Shown here: one piece after another, positions 24,788-32,921 of the stretch
Layout: each line of letters opens with the position of its first letter
How positions within the stretch are numbered: position 1 is the first letter of the stretch
NCBI RefSeq assembly: GCF_000968685.2
Contig: NZ_LAKD02000072.1
Span: 81,791-145,790 of the forward strand
Origin: Streptomyces antioxidans
GTDB lineage: Bacteria; Actinomycetota; Actinomycetes; Streptomycetales; Streptomycetaceae
Reading direction: 5' to 3'
Length of the DNA stretch: 64,000 nucleotides
Program-made: the position numbers and the translations under genes
Notes under the pieces: model-generated
Database searches by the model: none
The model's input: the letters and a program-made list of their open reading frames with translations, nothing else
What the model was told of the DNA's origin: nothing

Positions 24788-25831
24788 GTGGACGTGACCT
24801 CACGCCTGCGCACCACCCCCTTCTCCGTCCTTGACCGCTCCCGGACCCGCCAGGGGCGGGAGCGGTCGCAGGCGCTGCGCGACACCGTACGGTTCGCACA
24901 GGCCGCTGAGGCGCTGGGCTACCACCGCTTCTGGGTCTCCGAGCACCACAGCGTGCCCGGCGTCGCCGGTTCGGCGCCCACCGTGCTGGCGTCAGCCGTC
25001 GCGGCGGCGACGGTCCGCATCCGTGTGGGCACGGGCGGGGTGATGCTGCCGAACCACCGCCCGCTGGTCGTGGCCGAGCAGTTCGGGGTGCTCGAATCCC
25101 TCTTCCCCGGCCGCATCGACATGGGCCTGGGCCGCTCCGTCGGCTTCACCGACGGCATCCGCCGCGCCCTGGGCGCAGAGAAGGACGCCGCGCGGGACTT
25201 CGGGGACCAACTGGAGGAACTGCTCGGCTGGTTCACCGGTGAGCAGGACGCCCACCCCCAGGTCCACGCCCATCCGGCGGAGGGGCTGCGGCCGTCCGTC
25301 TTCGTCCTGGCCACCGGCGCGGGCGCGGACCTGGCGGCGCGGGCCGGACTGTCCCTGGTGATCGGCGATCCGCGCGGCCGGGACGAGATGCTGCGCGCGA
25401 TCGACCGTTACCGCGCGGGCTTCCGTCCCTCGGCGTGGTCCGCCGCCCCGTATGTCGTCGTCTCGGGCAATGTCGCGGTCGCCGGTACCACACAGGAGGC
25501 CCGCCGACTGCTGCTCCCCGAGGCGTGGTCGATGGCCCACTCCCGCACCCACGGCGTCTTCCCGCCGCTCGCCCCGGCCCCGGAGATCGAGGCCCGGGAG
25601 ATGACAGAGAAGGAGCGCGGCTTCTACGAGCGCGGTCTGCGCGGCCAGCTCTACGGCACGGAGGACGAGGTCGCCGCCGCGCTCGAGGAGCTGATCGAGC
25701 GCAGCGGCGCAGACGAGGTCCTGGTCACGACGAGCACCTACGACCGCGACGCCCTCCTGGACTCCTACCGCCGCCTGGCCCGCCTGGCGGGGCTGTCGGA
25801 CGGCCCGGCGAGATTCCCGCGAGTGGCCTGA
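24788..25831 (+). CDS. LLM-class flavin-dependent oxidoreductase (MsnO8-like)
   Basis: About 347 residues, luciferase-like TIM barrel using reduced FMN/F420-type cofactors. Typical features: LGYHRFWVSEHHSVPGVAGSAPTVL, RIRVGTGGVMLPNHRPLVVAEQFGVLESLFPGRIDMGLGRS, and a C-terminal EELIERSGADEVLVTTSTYD. Substrate unknown. The start is uncertain: GTG 24788 and GTG 24794 are both possible, neither with a clear ribosome site. It lies 78 bases after the phosphatase in the same direction and could be co-transcribed. Confidence 0.85.
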   Translation: MDVTSRLRTTPFSVLDRSRTRQGRERSQALRDTVRFAQAAEALGYHRFWVSEHHSVPGVAGSAPTVLASAVAAATVRIRVGTGGVMLPNHRPLVVAEQFGVLESLFPGRIDMGLGRSVGFTDGIRRALGAEKDAARDFGDQLEELLGWFTGEQDAHPQVHAHPAEGLRPSVFVLATGAGADLAARAGLSLVIGDPRGRDEMLRAIDRYRAGFRPSAWSAAPYVVVSGNVAVAGTTQEARRLLLPEAWSMAHSRTHGVFPPLAPAPEIEAREMTEKERGFYERGLRGQLYGTEDEVAAALEELIERSGADEVLVTTSTYDRDALLDSYRRLARLAGLSDGPARFPRVA

Positions 25832-25874
25832 ACGCGCGGGTGTCCCTCGATGACCGCGGCGGCCGCCGGTTGGT

Positions 25875-27098
25875 TCACAGGGCCTTGCCCGCGGGCTTGG
25901 CCATGCCCCGGACGGTGCGCGAGTCCACGTACTCGCCCATCGCGGTCATCTCCCACTCACCCGAGAACTGCTTGATCATCTTGGCCATCATCACGCCCGT
26001 GCGCGGCTCGGCGTGGGTGAGGTCGAAGCGGACCAGCTCCTCGCCGGTCTGGGCGTCCAGCAGGCGGCAGTACGCCTTGGCGACGTCGGTGAACTTCTGG
26101 CCGGAGAAGGAGTTGACCGTGAAGACCAGCCCGGTGACCTCGGTCGGGAGGCCGCCGAGGTGGACGGTGATGGACTCGTCGTCGCCTCCGCCCTCACCGG
26201 TGAGGTTGTCGCCGGAGTGCTGGATGGCGCCGTTGAGGATGGCCAGCTTGCCGAAGAAGCAGGCGTCGATCTTCTTACGGTCGACACCGAACGCGATCAC
26301 GGACGCGTCCAGGTCGATGTCCTTGCCCCGGAAGGCGGGCTCCCAGCCCAGGCCCATCCGCACCGAACTGAGCACCGGGCGGCCGCCCTTGACCAGGGAC
26401 ACCGTCTGGTTCTTCTGCAGGCTGACCCGGCCCTTGTCCAGGTTGACCTTCCCGGTGGCCGGGGCCGCCGCGGCGGCGGGCGGTGCGGCCGGGGGAGCGG
26501 TCGGCATGGGCGGCGGGGGCTGGAAACCCGCGGGCGGGCCGCTCGGCGGGGGCGGCGGCGCCTGGGCGGCGGTGGTGGTGGCGGCCGGGGCGGCTGGCTC
26601 CTCGACCGATACGCCGAAGTCGGTGGCGATGCCCGCCAGACCGTTGGCATACCCCTGCCCGACCGCGCGCACCTTCCACGCCCCATTGCGCCGGTACACC
26701 TCCACGACCACCAGCGCGGTCTCATTGCCCAGCCGCGGCGGGGTGAACGCGGCGATCACCGCGCCGTCGTCCGCGCCGCGCACCGTGGCGGTCGGCTCGG
26801 TGCCCGCGAACGTCGCCCCGGGCGCGTCCAGGCTCGCGGTCACCACGATCTTCTCGATGTCGGCGGGGACGGCGGCGGTGTCCACCGTGATGGTGTCGCC
26901 CGCGCCCGCCGTCCCGGCGCGGTGGGTCACGCCCGGTCCGGCGGGCTGGTTGTAGAAGACGAAGTCGTCGTCGGAACGCACCTTGCCGTTGGCGGTGAGC
27001 AGCAGGCCCGATACGTCGAGCCGCACCGGAGCGGTGACGTCAACCGCCACGCGCGCGACGGGGAGGGGGAGGTTCGAGCCGGGTGTCATAGCGGTCAT
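25875..27098 (-). CDS. Double TerD-domain protein (tellurium/stress resistance family)
   Basis: 407 residues. TerD domain 1 spans residues ~20-175 (GLLLTANGKVRSDDDFVFYNQP, ETALVVVEVYRRNGAWKVRAVGQGY). A Pro/Ala-rich linker runs from ~180 to 225 (PPPPPSGPPAGFQPPPPMP). Domain 2 spans ~225-400 (VSLQKNQTVSLVKGG, GWEPAFRGKDIDLDAS, DDESITVHLGGL). The acidic Ca-binding residues (DDDF, DLDAS, GGDDES) are present in both. TerD proteins act in cytoplasmic or membrane-linked stress responses in Streptomyces; the precise role is unknown. ATG 27098 is used; an ATG at 27089 is equally possible. Confidence 0.88.
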   Translation of the reverse strand: MTAMTPGSNLPLPVARVAVDVTAPVRLDVSGLLLTANGKVRSDDDFVFYNQPAGPGVTHRAGTAGAGDTITVDTAAVPADIEKIVVTASLDAPGATFAGTEPTATVRGADDGAVIAAFTPPRLGNETALVVVEVYRRNGAWKVRAVGQGYANGLAGIATDFGVSVEEPAAPAATTTAAQAPPPPPSGPPAGFQPPPPMPTAPPAAPPAAAAAPATGKVNLDKGRVSLQKNQTVSLVKGGRPVLSSVRMGLGWEPAFRGKDIDLDASVIAFGVDRKKIDACFFGKLAILNGAIQHSGDNLTGEGGGDDESITVHLGGLPTEVTGLVFTVNSFSGQKFTDVAKAYCRLLDAQTGEELVRFDLTHAEPRTGVMMAKMIKQFSGEWEMTAMGEYVDSRTVRGMAKPAGKAL

Positions 27099-27123
27099 GC
27101 CCGGGGTAACGAACGTCCCCGCT

Positions 27124-28143
27124 TTACGGTTCCTTGACCTGCGGAGTGACTTCTGTTGGGCGCTGTCCCCGCGCGGTCGGCCCGGTTCGGCGCGGTTCGG
27201 CCGGGTTCGGGGTCCGCCAGGTGCGGTCCGGTTCGGGGTCGGCCAGACGCGGCCCGGTGCGGGCCCGGCGCGCGTCGGGGCGGTGGCGCACGGTGGCCGC
27301 CGTCACCCCGATCACGCACACCGCCATGCCCGCGAGGGCCGTCCACCCGGGCGCGTCCCCGAACATCGCGTACGCCCACACCAGCGTGGTCGGGGGCGTG
27401 AGGTAGATCAGCGCGCTGGTGCGGGTGACCCCGTTGCGGCGCAGGCTCAGCCAGTAGAAGCCGTAGCCGCCGACCGTGGAGAGCAGCACCGTCCAGGCCA
27501 CGGCGGCCCAGAAGCCCCCGCCCGCCGGGGGCGCGGCATGGCCTCCGGCCACGGCGACCCCGGTGAACAGGACGGCGCTGACGAGGCAGTGCAGCGGTAT
27601 GGCGTCCACGGGCTCGAGCGGCGCCCGCACCCTGCGTTCGAGGAAGCTCGCGGCCAGCAGCGCCGCCATGGCGGCGAAGGGCAGCCCGTACGCCCACGCC
27701 GGGGCGGCCGGGCCCGCCGACACGTCGCCCTGGACGACGAGCGCGACCCCGCCGAGGCCGATGGCCAGCCCCGCCCACTGGCGCGGGCTGACCGTCTCGC
27801 CGAGCAGCCGCCCGGCCAGCGCGCCCGCCGCGAGCGGCTGCAGCGCGGCGATCAGCGCTGCGGTGCCGGACGGCACGCCGAGCCCGACCGACCAGACGAT
27901 CCCGCCGAGATAGCCGCCCTGCGAGAGCGCTCCGATCACCGCCTGCTCGGCGATCGCGCGCGGGCGCGGTCTGCGGCGCCCCAGCAGCGCCCAGACGCCG
28001 CCCAGGACCGCCGCCGCCGCGAGGAAGCGCCACATCAGCAGGGTGTCGGCGGCGGCCTCCCGGGTGCCGAGCTCGGCTCCGATGAAGCCGGAACTCCACA
28101 TCACGACGAGGCCGATGGCGGTGACGGCGGCGCTGATGGGCAT
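27124..28143 (-). CDS. EamA/DMT-family transporter
   Basis: 339 residues, ten predicted hydrophobic helices in two EamA repeats. Landmarks: GLVVMWSSGFIGAELG at the N terminus, and LIYLTPPTTLVWAYAMFGDAPGWTALAGMAVCVIGV near the end. The last ~45 residues are an Arg/Pro/Thr-rich hydrophilic tail coded by degenerate GGTTCGG repeats. It probably exports a small metabolite. It is divergent from a TetR gene with a palindromic operator pair between them, so it is most likely the target of that repressor. Confidence 0.88.
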   Translation of the reverse strand: MPISAAVTAIGLVVMWSSGFIGAELGTREAAADTLLMWRFLAAAAVLGGVWALLGRRRPRPRAIAEQAVIGALSQGGYLGGIVWSVGLGVPSGTAALIAALQPLAAGALAGRLLGETVSPRQWAGLAIGLGGVALVVQGDVSAGPAAPAWAYGLPFAAMAALLAASFLERRVRAPLEPVDAIPLHCLVSAVLFTGVAVAGGHAAPPAGGGFWAAVAWTVLLSTVGGYGFYWLSLRRNGVTRTSALIYLTPPTTLVWAYAMFGDAPGWTALAGMAVCVIGVTAATVRHRPDARRARTGPRLADPEPDRTWRTPNPAEPRRTGPTARGQRPTEVTPQVKEP

Positions 28144-28174
28144 GGGGTCCTCGTTCTGGATTGGGGTCGGCCAG

Positions 28175-28226
28175 GTAGACCGATCTGTTTACTCCCTCAT
28201 CCACTAGACTAAACAGATCGGTCTAC
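28175..28226. promoter_or_regulatory. Divergent TetR operators between EamA and TetR genes
   Basis: A perfect 17-base inverted repeat: 28175-28191 against 28210-28226, with an 18-base spacer. Each arm is itself an imperfect palindrome centred on GATC (TAGACCGATCTGTTTA). TAGACT (28205-28210) abuts the right arm as a possible -10 for the tetR gene. Confidence 0.75.
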
Positions 28227-28258
28227 ACGTCAACCCGTCACCCGGAGGTGATCACGGC

Positions 28259-28825
28259 ATGGAAGCGCTCACCCCCGCCGCGCGCCGCATCCTCGACACC
28301 GCCGCCGAGCTCTTCTACGGGCGGGGGATCCACGCGGTCGGCGTGGATCTGATCGCCAAGCGCGCCGGAGTCACCAAGAAGACGCTGTACGACCGCTTCG
28401 GCTCGAAGGAGACGCTGGTCGCCGCGTATCTGCGGGAGCGCGATGAGCGGTGGCGGGCGTGGCTCACCGCCGAGGTCGAGAAGTCGCCCCCGGCGGATCG
28501 CGCCCTCGCCACGTTCGACGCGCTCGCCGAGTGGGTGCGCCGCGAGAACCCGCGCGGCTGCGGCTTCGTCAACGCGGCGGCCGAACTGCCGGACGCCGCG
28601 CATCCGGCCCGCCAGGTGATCGCCGACCAGAAGTGCTGGCTGCGCGGCTATCTGCGGCAGCTGTGCGCGGAGGCGGACGTGGCCGCCCCCGACGAGGTGG
28701 CGGACGAGCTGTTGCTGCTCCACGAGGGGGCCACGGTGCTGAACGGTCTTTCGGTGGTGGCCGATCCGGTCGGCATCGCACGTGAGCTGGCCCAACGGGC
28801 GCTGGAGCGGGCCGGGGCGGCCTGA
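28259..28825 (+). CDS. TetR-family repressor, divergent from EamA transporter
   Basis: 188 residues. HTH at residues ~9-55 (RRILDTAAELFYGRGIHAVGVDLIAKRAGVTKKTLYDRFGSKETLV); the C-terminal ligand domain (RENPRGCGFVNAAAELPD) is of the type seen in many efflux repressors. The ribosome site GGAGGTGATCA is a long anti-16S match 8 bases before the ATG. The operator pair upstream indicates autoregulation together with the transporter. Confidence 0.9.
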   Translation: MEALTPAARRILDTAAELFYGRGIHAVGVDLIAKRAGVTKKTLYDRFGSKETLVAAYLRERDERWRAWLTAEVEKSPPADRALATFDALAEWVRRENPRGCGFVNAAAELPDAAHPARQVIADQKCWLRGYLRQLCAEADVAAPDEVADELLLLHEGATVLNGLSVVADPVGIARELAQRALERAGAA

Positions 28826-28872
28826 GCCGGTCCCGGGCGGCCGGTCCCGGGCGGCTGGCTCGGGCGCGTTAT

Positions 28873-28903
28873 TTGACCTCGAGTGCGCTCGAAACCGTAC
28901 GTT
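28873..28903 (+). promoter_or_regulatory. MerR/SoxR-type promoter with 19-base spacer
   Basis: TTGACC (28873-28878), a 19-base spacer containing the dyad TCGAG-TGCG-CTCGA, then TACGTT (28898-28903), 6 bases before the ATG. The overlong spacer with a centred dyad is the hallmark of promoters activated by MerR-family proteins. No MerR gene is in the window. Confidence 0.65.
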
Positions 28904-28909
28904 CCCCGC

Positions 28910-29875
28910 ATGACGACCAAACAGCATGCGATCGGCACCGGTTTCGGGGTGCGGAGTACGACGAGTGACGTCATCGAGGGCATCGACCTATCCGGGAAGC
29001 TCGCGCTCGTGACCGGCGGTTATTCGGGGATCGGGCTGGAGACGACGCGGGTTCTCGCCGGTGTGGGCGCCCATGTCGTCGTGCCCGCGCGGCGGCGCTC
29101 GGCGGCCGTCGAAGCGCTCGGCGGGATCGAGGGCGTGGAGGTCGCCGAGATGGACCTCGCGGACCTGGACGGCGTTCGGGCCTTCGCGGAGGAGTTCCTG
29201 GCGTCCGGTCGCGATATCGACATCCTGATCAACAACGCCGGGATCATGGCCGCGCCCGAAACCCGGGTCGGCCCCGGCTGGGAAGCCCAGTTCGCCATCA
29301 ACCACCTGGGCCACTACGCCCTGACCAACCGGCTGTGGCCCGCCGTCGCGCGCGGTGGTGGCGCACGCGTGGTGTCGGTCTCCTCCAATGGGCACCAGCT
29401 CTCGGACATCCACTGGGACGACCCGCACTTCGAGCGGCACGCCTACGACAAGTGGCAGGCGTACGGGCAGGCCAAGACCGCGAACGTGCTGTTCGCGGTG
29501 CAGCTTGACGCGCTGGGGCGGGACGCCGGGGTGCGGGCGTTCGCCCTCCACCCCGGGGCGATCGCCGACACGGAGCTGGGCCGCCATGTGCCCCCGGAGG
29601 AAATGGCGGAGCTGAAGAAGTCGATCGACACCAGCCCCACCAACGCCGGCTGGAAGACGCCCGAGGAGGGCGCGGCCACCCAGGTCTGGGCGGCGACCTC
29701 GCCCCGGCTCGCTGGCCTGGGCGGGGTGTACTGCGAGGACTGCGACATCGCCGAGCCCGCGCCGGAGGGCGCCGAACTGGGCAGCGGGGTGAGCGCCTGG
29801 GCCATCGACCCGGAGCGGGCGGCGCGGCTGTGGGCGCTGTCGGCCGAGCTCACGGGGGTCGACGCCTTCGCATAG
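28910..29875 (+). CDS. Short-chain dehydrogenase/reductase
   Basis: 321 residues, Rossmann fold. NAD(P) motif TGGYSGIG at about residue 36-43, NNAGIMA, catalytic Ser in VSVSSNG and YGQAK (YxxxK); the C terminus has the extended retinol-dehydrogenase-like form. The substrate is unknown. The MerR-type promoter suggests induction by a redox or electrophile signal. ATG 28910 fits a leaderless start; no ribosome site is seen. Confidence 0.9.
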   Translation: MTTKQHAIGTGFGVRSTTSDVIEGIDLSGKLALVTGGYSGIGLETTRVLAGVGAHVVVPARRRSAAVEALGGIEGVEVAEMDLADLDGVRAFAEEFLASGRDIDILINNAGIMAAPETRVGPGWEAQFAINHLGHYALTNRLWPAVARGGGARVVSVSSNGHQLSDIHWDDPHFERHAYDKWQAYGQAKTANVLFAVQLDALGRDAGVRAFALHPGAIADTELGRHVPPEEMAELKKSIDTSPTNAGWKTPEEGAATQVWAATSPRLAGLGGVYCEDCDIAEPAPEGAELGSGVSAWAIDPERAARLWALSAELTGVDAFA

Positions 29876-29876
29876 A

Positions 29877-29920
29877 TTGACAGCCCAGGCTGTTCAGTTG
29901 GAACTGGACAGCCTGGGCTG
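29877..29920. promoter_or_regulatory. 40-base palindrome with -35 box at the MarR gene
   Basis: Bases 29881-29920 form a near-perfect palindrome: 18 of 20 positions pair, including a 13-base arm CAGCCCAGGCTGT and an inner CAGTT/AACTG. A consensus TTGACA (29877-29882) leads into it. It ends 20 bases before the marR ATG. It could be the MarR operator, the terminator of the upstream SDR gene, or both. Confidence 0.7.
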
Positions 29921-29940
29921 AAGGAAATACCGTACGGGGC

Positions 29941-30390
29941 ATGGCAGAGACCCCCGGCGGCATGTCCGCGTCCGCCGTGCGCGCCGCGCATGAGATCCGT
30001 GTGGTGATCGGCCGGCTGCGGCGGCGGATCAAGGAGTCGTACGACCTCGAGGAGCTCACCCCCTCGCAGACGTCCGCGCTCAGCAGGCTCAGCAAGGAGG
30101 GCCCCGCCTCGGCCAGCGCGCTGGCGGCGGCCGAGCGCGTACGGCCGCAGTCGATGGCGGCCACGCTCGCCGCGCTGGACGAGCGCGGGCTGATCCAGCG
30201 GCGTCCCGATCCCGGCGACGGGCGGCGGCAGTTGGTCTCGGTGAGCGAAACCGGCGGCGCGTTCCTGGACGACAAGCGGCGGGCGGGCGAGGAATGGCTC
30301 GCCCGGGCGCTGGAGAGCGGCTATACGGAGGCGGAGCGGGAGACCATCCTCGAGGCGCTGGCCCTGCTTGACCGGCTCAGCCGCGCATGA
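29941..30390 (+). CDS. MarR-family regulator
   Basis: 149 residues. Winged helix: LTPSQTSALSRLSKEGPASASALAAAERVRPQSMAATLAALDERGLIQRRPDPGDGRRQLVSVSETG, with the typical DxR wing (DPGDGRR). The stop overlaps the start of the MFS gene (ATGA), so it most likely represses this exporter and itself through the palindrome just upstream. Confidence 0.92.
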   Translation: MAETPGGMSASAVRAAHEIRVVIGRLRRRIKESYDLEELTPSQTSALSRLSKEGPASASALAAAERVRPQSMAATLAALDERGLIQRRPDPGDGRRQLVSVSETGGAFLDDKRRAGEEWLARALESGYTEAERETILEALALLDRLSRA

Positions 30391-31820
30391 TCGAGCGGCT
30401 GACGCGACGCAAGGGAAGGCGCAAGGGAAAGGGAAGGGGCGGGGCGGACGCGGGGAGCGCCTTCGACCGGAGGCTGCTCGCGCCGATGATGCTGGGTTCG
30501 GTACTGAACCCCGTCAACTCCTCCATCATCTCCGTGTCGCTGGTGCCGATCGGCGCCGCGTTCGGGGCGCCGCCCTCGCAGACGGCCTGGCTGGTCGCCG
30601 CGCTCTATCTGGCCACCTCGATAGGCCAGCCGGTGATGGGCCGGCTGATCGACCTCTACGGGCCGCGCCTCCTCTTCCTCGCCGGGGCGGCGCTGACCGG
30701 GATCGCGGGACTGATCGGCCTCCTCGCCCCGAACCTGGGGACGCTGATCGTCGCGCGGGTGGTGCTCGGGTTCGGCACCTGCGCGGGCTATCCCGCCTCG
30801 ATGTACCTCATCCGCGGGGAGGCCCGGCGGACCGGCCAGGAGAGCCCCGCCGGGATCCTCGCCACCCTCGCGGTCGCCAGCCAGACCATCGCGGTCATCG
30901 GGCCGCCCCTGGGCGGACTGCTGATCGGGCTGGGCGGCTGGCGTACGACGTTCGCCGTCAACATCCCGCTGGCGGCGGCCGGTCTGCTCCTCGGCGTACG
31001 GCGGCTGCCGAAGGAGCGGCCCCTGGCGGAACGCCCCGACGAACGCGTCCGGCTGGACCTGACCGGCATGGGGCTGTTCGCCGCGATGCTCGTCTCGCTG
31101 CTGCTGTTCCTGATGGAGCCGCGCGCCGACCGGTGGTACCTGCCCGTGCTGATGGCGGTGGCGGCGGCCGGATTCGCGGTGCGGGAGCTGCGCGCGGCGG
31201 AGCCGTTCATCGATCTGCGGGTGTTCGGCGGCAATCTGCCCCTGCTGCTCACCTACGCCCGCGCGCTCCTCGTCTCCGTCGTCTCGTACGTCTTCCTGTA
31301 CGGCTACACCCAGTGGCTCCAGGACGGCCGGGGGCTGACGGCCTCCCAGGCGGGGCTCGCCCAACTGCCCCTGTTCCTGACCGGGATCGCGGTGTCCACG
31401 GCCACCGGCCGCCGCGCCGCCGTGCGCGGCAAGCTGCTGGTGGGGGCCGTGGGGCAGATCGTCGGCTGCGCCCTGCTGCTCCCGCTGCAGCCGCACAGCG
31501 CGATCTGGCTGCTGATCGTCGTCGGGCTCGTCTTCGGCGTACCGCAGGGGCTGATCAACCTCGCCCTGCAGAACGCGGTGTACCACCAGGCCGATCCGGA
31601 GCGGATGGGCTCCTCGGCGGGGCTGCTCCGCACCTTCTTCTACCTCGGCGCGATCGTCGCCTCCAGCGCCAACGGCGCCTTCTTCGGCGCCCGCGCCGAC
31701 ACCGCCGGGCTGCACGGCCTGGCCTGGTTCATGCTCGCCATCACCGGCCTGTGCCTGGCCCTGACGCTCATGGACCGCTCGCTGGCCCGTATCGGCTCCG
31801 AGGATTCCTCTCCCGCGTGA
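30387..31820 (+). CDS. MFS transporter (DHA2-like drug exporter)
   Basis: 477 residues with 12-14 hydrophobic segments after a strongly basic N terminus (RRKGRRKGKGRG). Motif A is near GRLIDLYGPRLLFLAG, motif C-like GPPLGGLLIGLGGWRTTFAVNIPLA, and RGLTASQAGLAQLP is typical of DHA2 proteins. It is coupled to marR. An isochorismatase-fold gene follows 53 bases downstream and may be in the same transcript. Confidence 0.9.
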   Translation: MIERLTRRKGRRKGKGRGGADAGSAFDRRLLAPMMLGSVLNPVNSSIISVSLVPIGAAFGAPPSQTAWLVAALYLATSIGQPVMGRLIDLYGPRLLFLAGAALTGIAGLIGLLAPNLGTLIVARVVLGFGTCAGYPASMYLIRGEARRTGQESPAGILATLAVASQTIAVIGPPLGGLLIGLGGWRTTFAVNIPLAAAGLLLGVRRLPKERPLAERPDERVRLDLTGMGLFAAMLVSLLLFLMEPRADRWYLPVLMAVAAAGFAVRELRAAEPFIDLRVFGGNLPLLLTYARALLVSVVSYVFLYGYTQWLQDGRGLTASQAGLAQLPLFLTGIAVSTATGRRAAVRGKLLVGAVGQIVGCALLLPLQPHSAIWLLIVVGLVFGVPQGLINLALQNAVYHQADPERMGSSAGLLRTFFYLGAIVASSANGAFFGARADTAGLHGLAWFMLAITGLCLALTLMDRSLARIGSEDSSPA

Positions 31821-31873
31821 CAACCGCGGCGGCGAAAGACCCCATGAACGTGAATGCGAAGGAGAACGAGAGC

Positions 31874-32455
31874 GTGAACACGAACACGAACCTGACCGCG
31901 AACAAGTCGGCCCTGCTCGTGATGGACGTCCAGAAGGGCATCGTGGCCCGCGTCCAGGATGACGACTACCTGCCGCGGCTGGGCCGCGCGATCGACGCCG
32001 CGCGGGGCGCGGGGATCCCGGTGGTGTACGTCGTCGTCGGCTTCCGCCCGGGCCGCCCCGAGGCGTCGGCCCGCAACAAGGTATTCGGCGCGCTGCCGCC
32101 GGGAGCCTTCACGGAGGACGACCCGAACGTGGCCCTGCACCCCGATGTCACACCGCGGGAGGGGGAGGTGGTGGTCACCAAGCGGCGGGTCAGCGCCTTC
32201 ACCGGGAGCGACCTGGAGGTAGTACTGCGGGCGCAGGGCATCACACACCTGGTGCTGACCGGCATCGCGACCAGTGGTGTGGTGTTGTCGACACTGCGCC
32301 AGGCCGCCGATCTGGACTACCGGCTGACGGTCCTGTCGGACGCCTGCTACGACCCGGACCCGGAGGTCCACCGCGTCCTCACCGAGAAGGTCTTCCGCGG
32401 GCAGGCGGAAGTCGAGACGGTCGAGGAGTGGGTCAAGACGGCAGCGGCGGGCTGA
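31874..32455 (+). CDS. Isochorismatase-fold hydrolase lacking the nucleophilic Cys
   Basis: 193 residues from GTG 31874, chosen because AAGGAG lies 9 bases upstream; ATG 31844 has no good site. The alpha/beta fold has the catalytic Asp (D18 in VMDVQKG) and Lys (K103 in VVTKRRVSAF), but where cysteine hydrolases carry Cys (TxxCV) the sequence reads TSGVVLST (133-140), with no Cys. This resembles true isochorismatases rather than nicotinamidases or ureidohydrolases. Activity unknown. Confidence 0.85.
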   Translation: MNTNTNLTANKSALLVMDVQKGIVARVQDDDYLPRLGRAIDAARGAGIPVVYVVVGFRPGRPEASARNKVFGALPPGAFTEDDPNVALHPDVTPREGEVVVTKRRVSAFTGSDLEVVLRAQGITHLVLTGIATSGVVLSTLRQAADLDYRLTVLSDACYDPDPEVHRVLTEKVFRGQAEVETVEEWVKTAAAG

Positions 32456-32921
32456 GCGGCTCGGTTGGGCGCGGCGCCGTTTCGCGCCTTCGGCGCGTTT
32501 GAGCAAGGGGCGGCGAGTGGGGCCCCGGCCCTCGTCGCCGGGTGCCGGGCCGGTGGGGGCGGGGCCCGGCGGCGGCGTCCGTGCTCGGGGGCAAGGTCGT
32601 TTGCCGGTCCGGCGGATCGCTCGGGGCCCGGGGCCGGACCGTTTCCCGGATGGGCCGGGGTACCCCGTCTCGAAAACACTTGACACATTAGTTGCGTTAG
32701 ATCAAGCGCTTTTTCGATGGGTACCCGGAGCGGCCGCCCCGGGCGCCACCGGACTCGCACTCCGGATCGGACCGCATCCCCTCCATCGCCGAGCCGCCAC
32801 GGCCCGACATCCGACCGGCCCGGCGGTCGGCGGCGGCGCCCTCCCCACCTCCGGACCCATGCTCAAAACCACCGCGCCTCGGTAAGCGGCGCCCTTATAC
32901 GCAGGTGCCCGCCCGGAAACC
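32456..32921. other. Intergenic region without a supported gene
   Basis: 466 bases. A small hairpin CGCGCC-TTC-GGCGCG followed by TTT (32483-32500) may end the upstream gene. An AT-rich island at 32671-32715 has a consensus TTGACA (32680-32685) and a loose dyad CTTGA...TCAAG around TTAGTTGCGTTAGA, looking like an operator with no gene attached. Nothing else recognisable. Confidence 0.5.

Noticed and set aside
32671..32715. Insertion-sequence end or attachment site
   Set aside because: No target duplication, no transposase or integrase and no matching second end.
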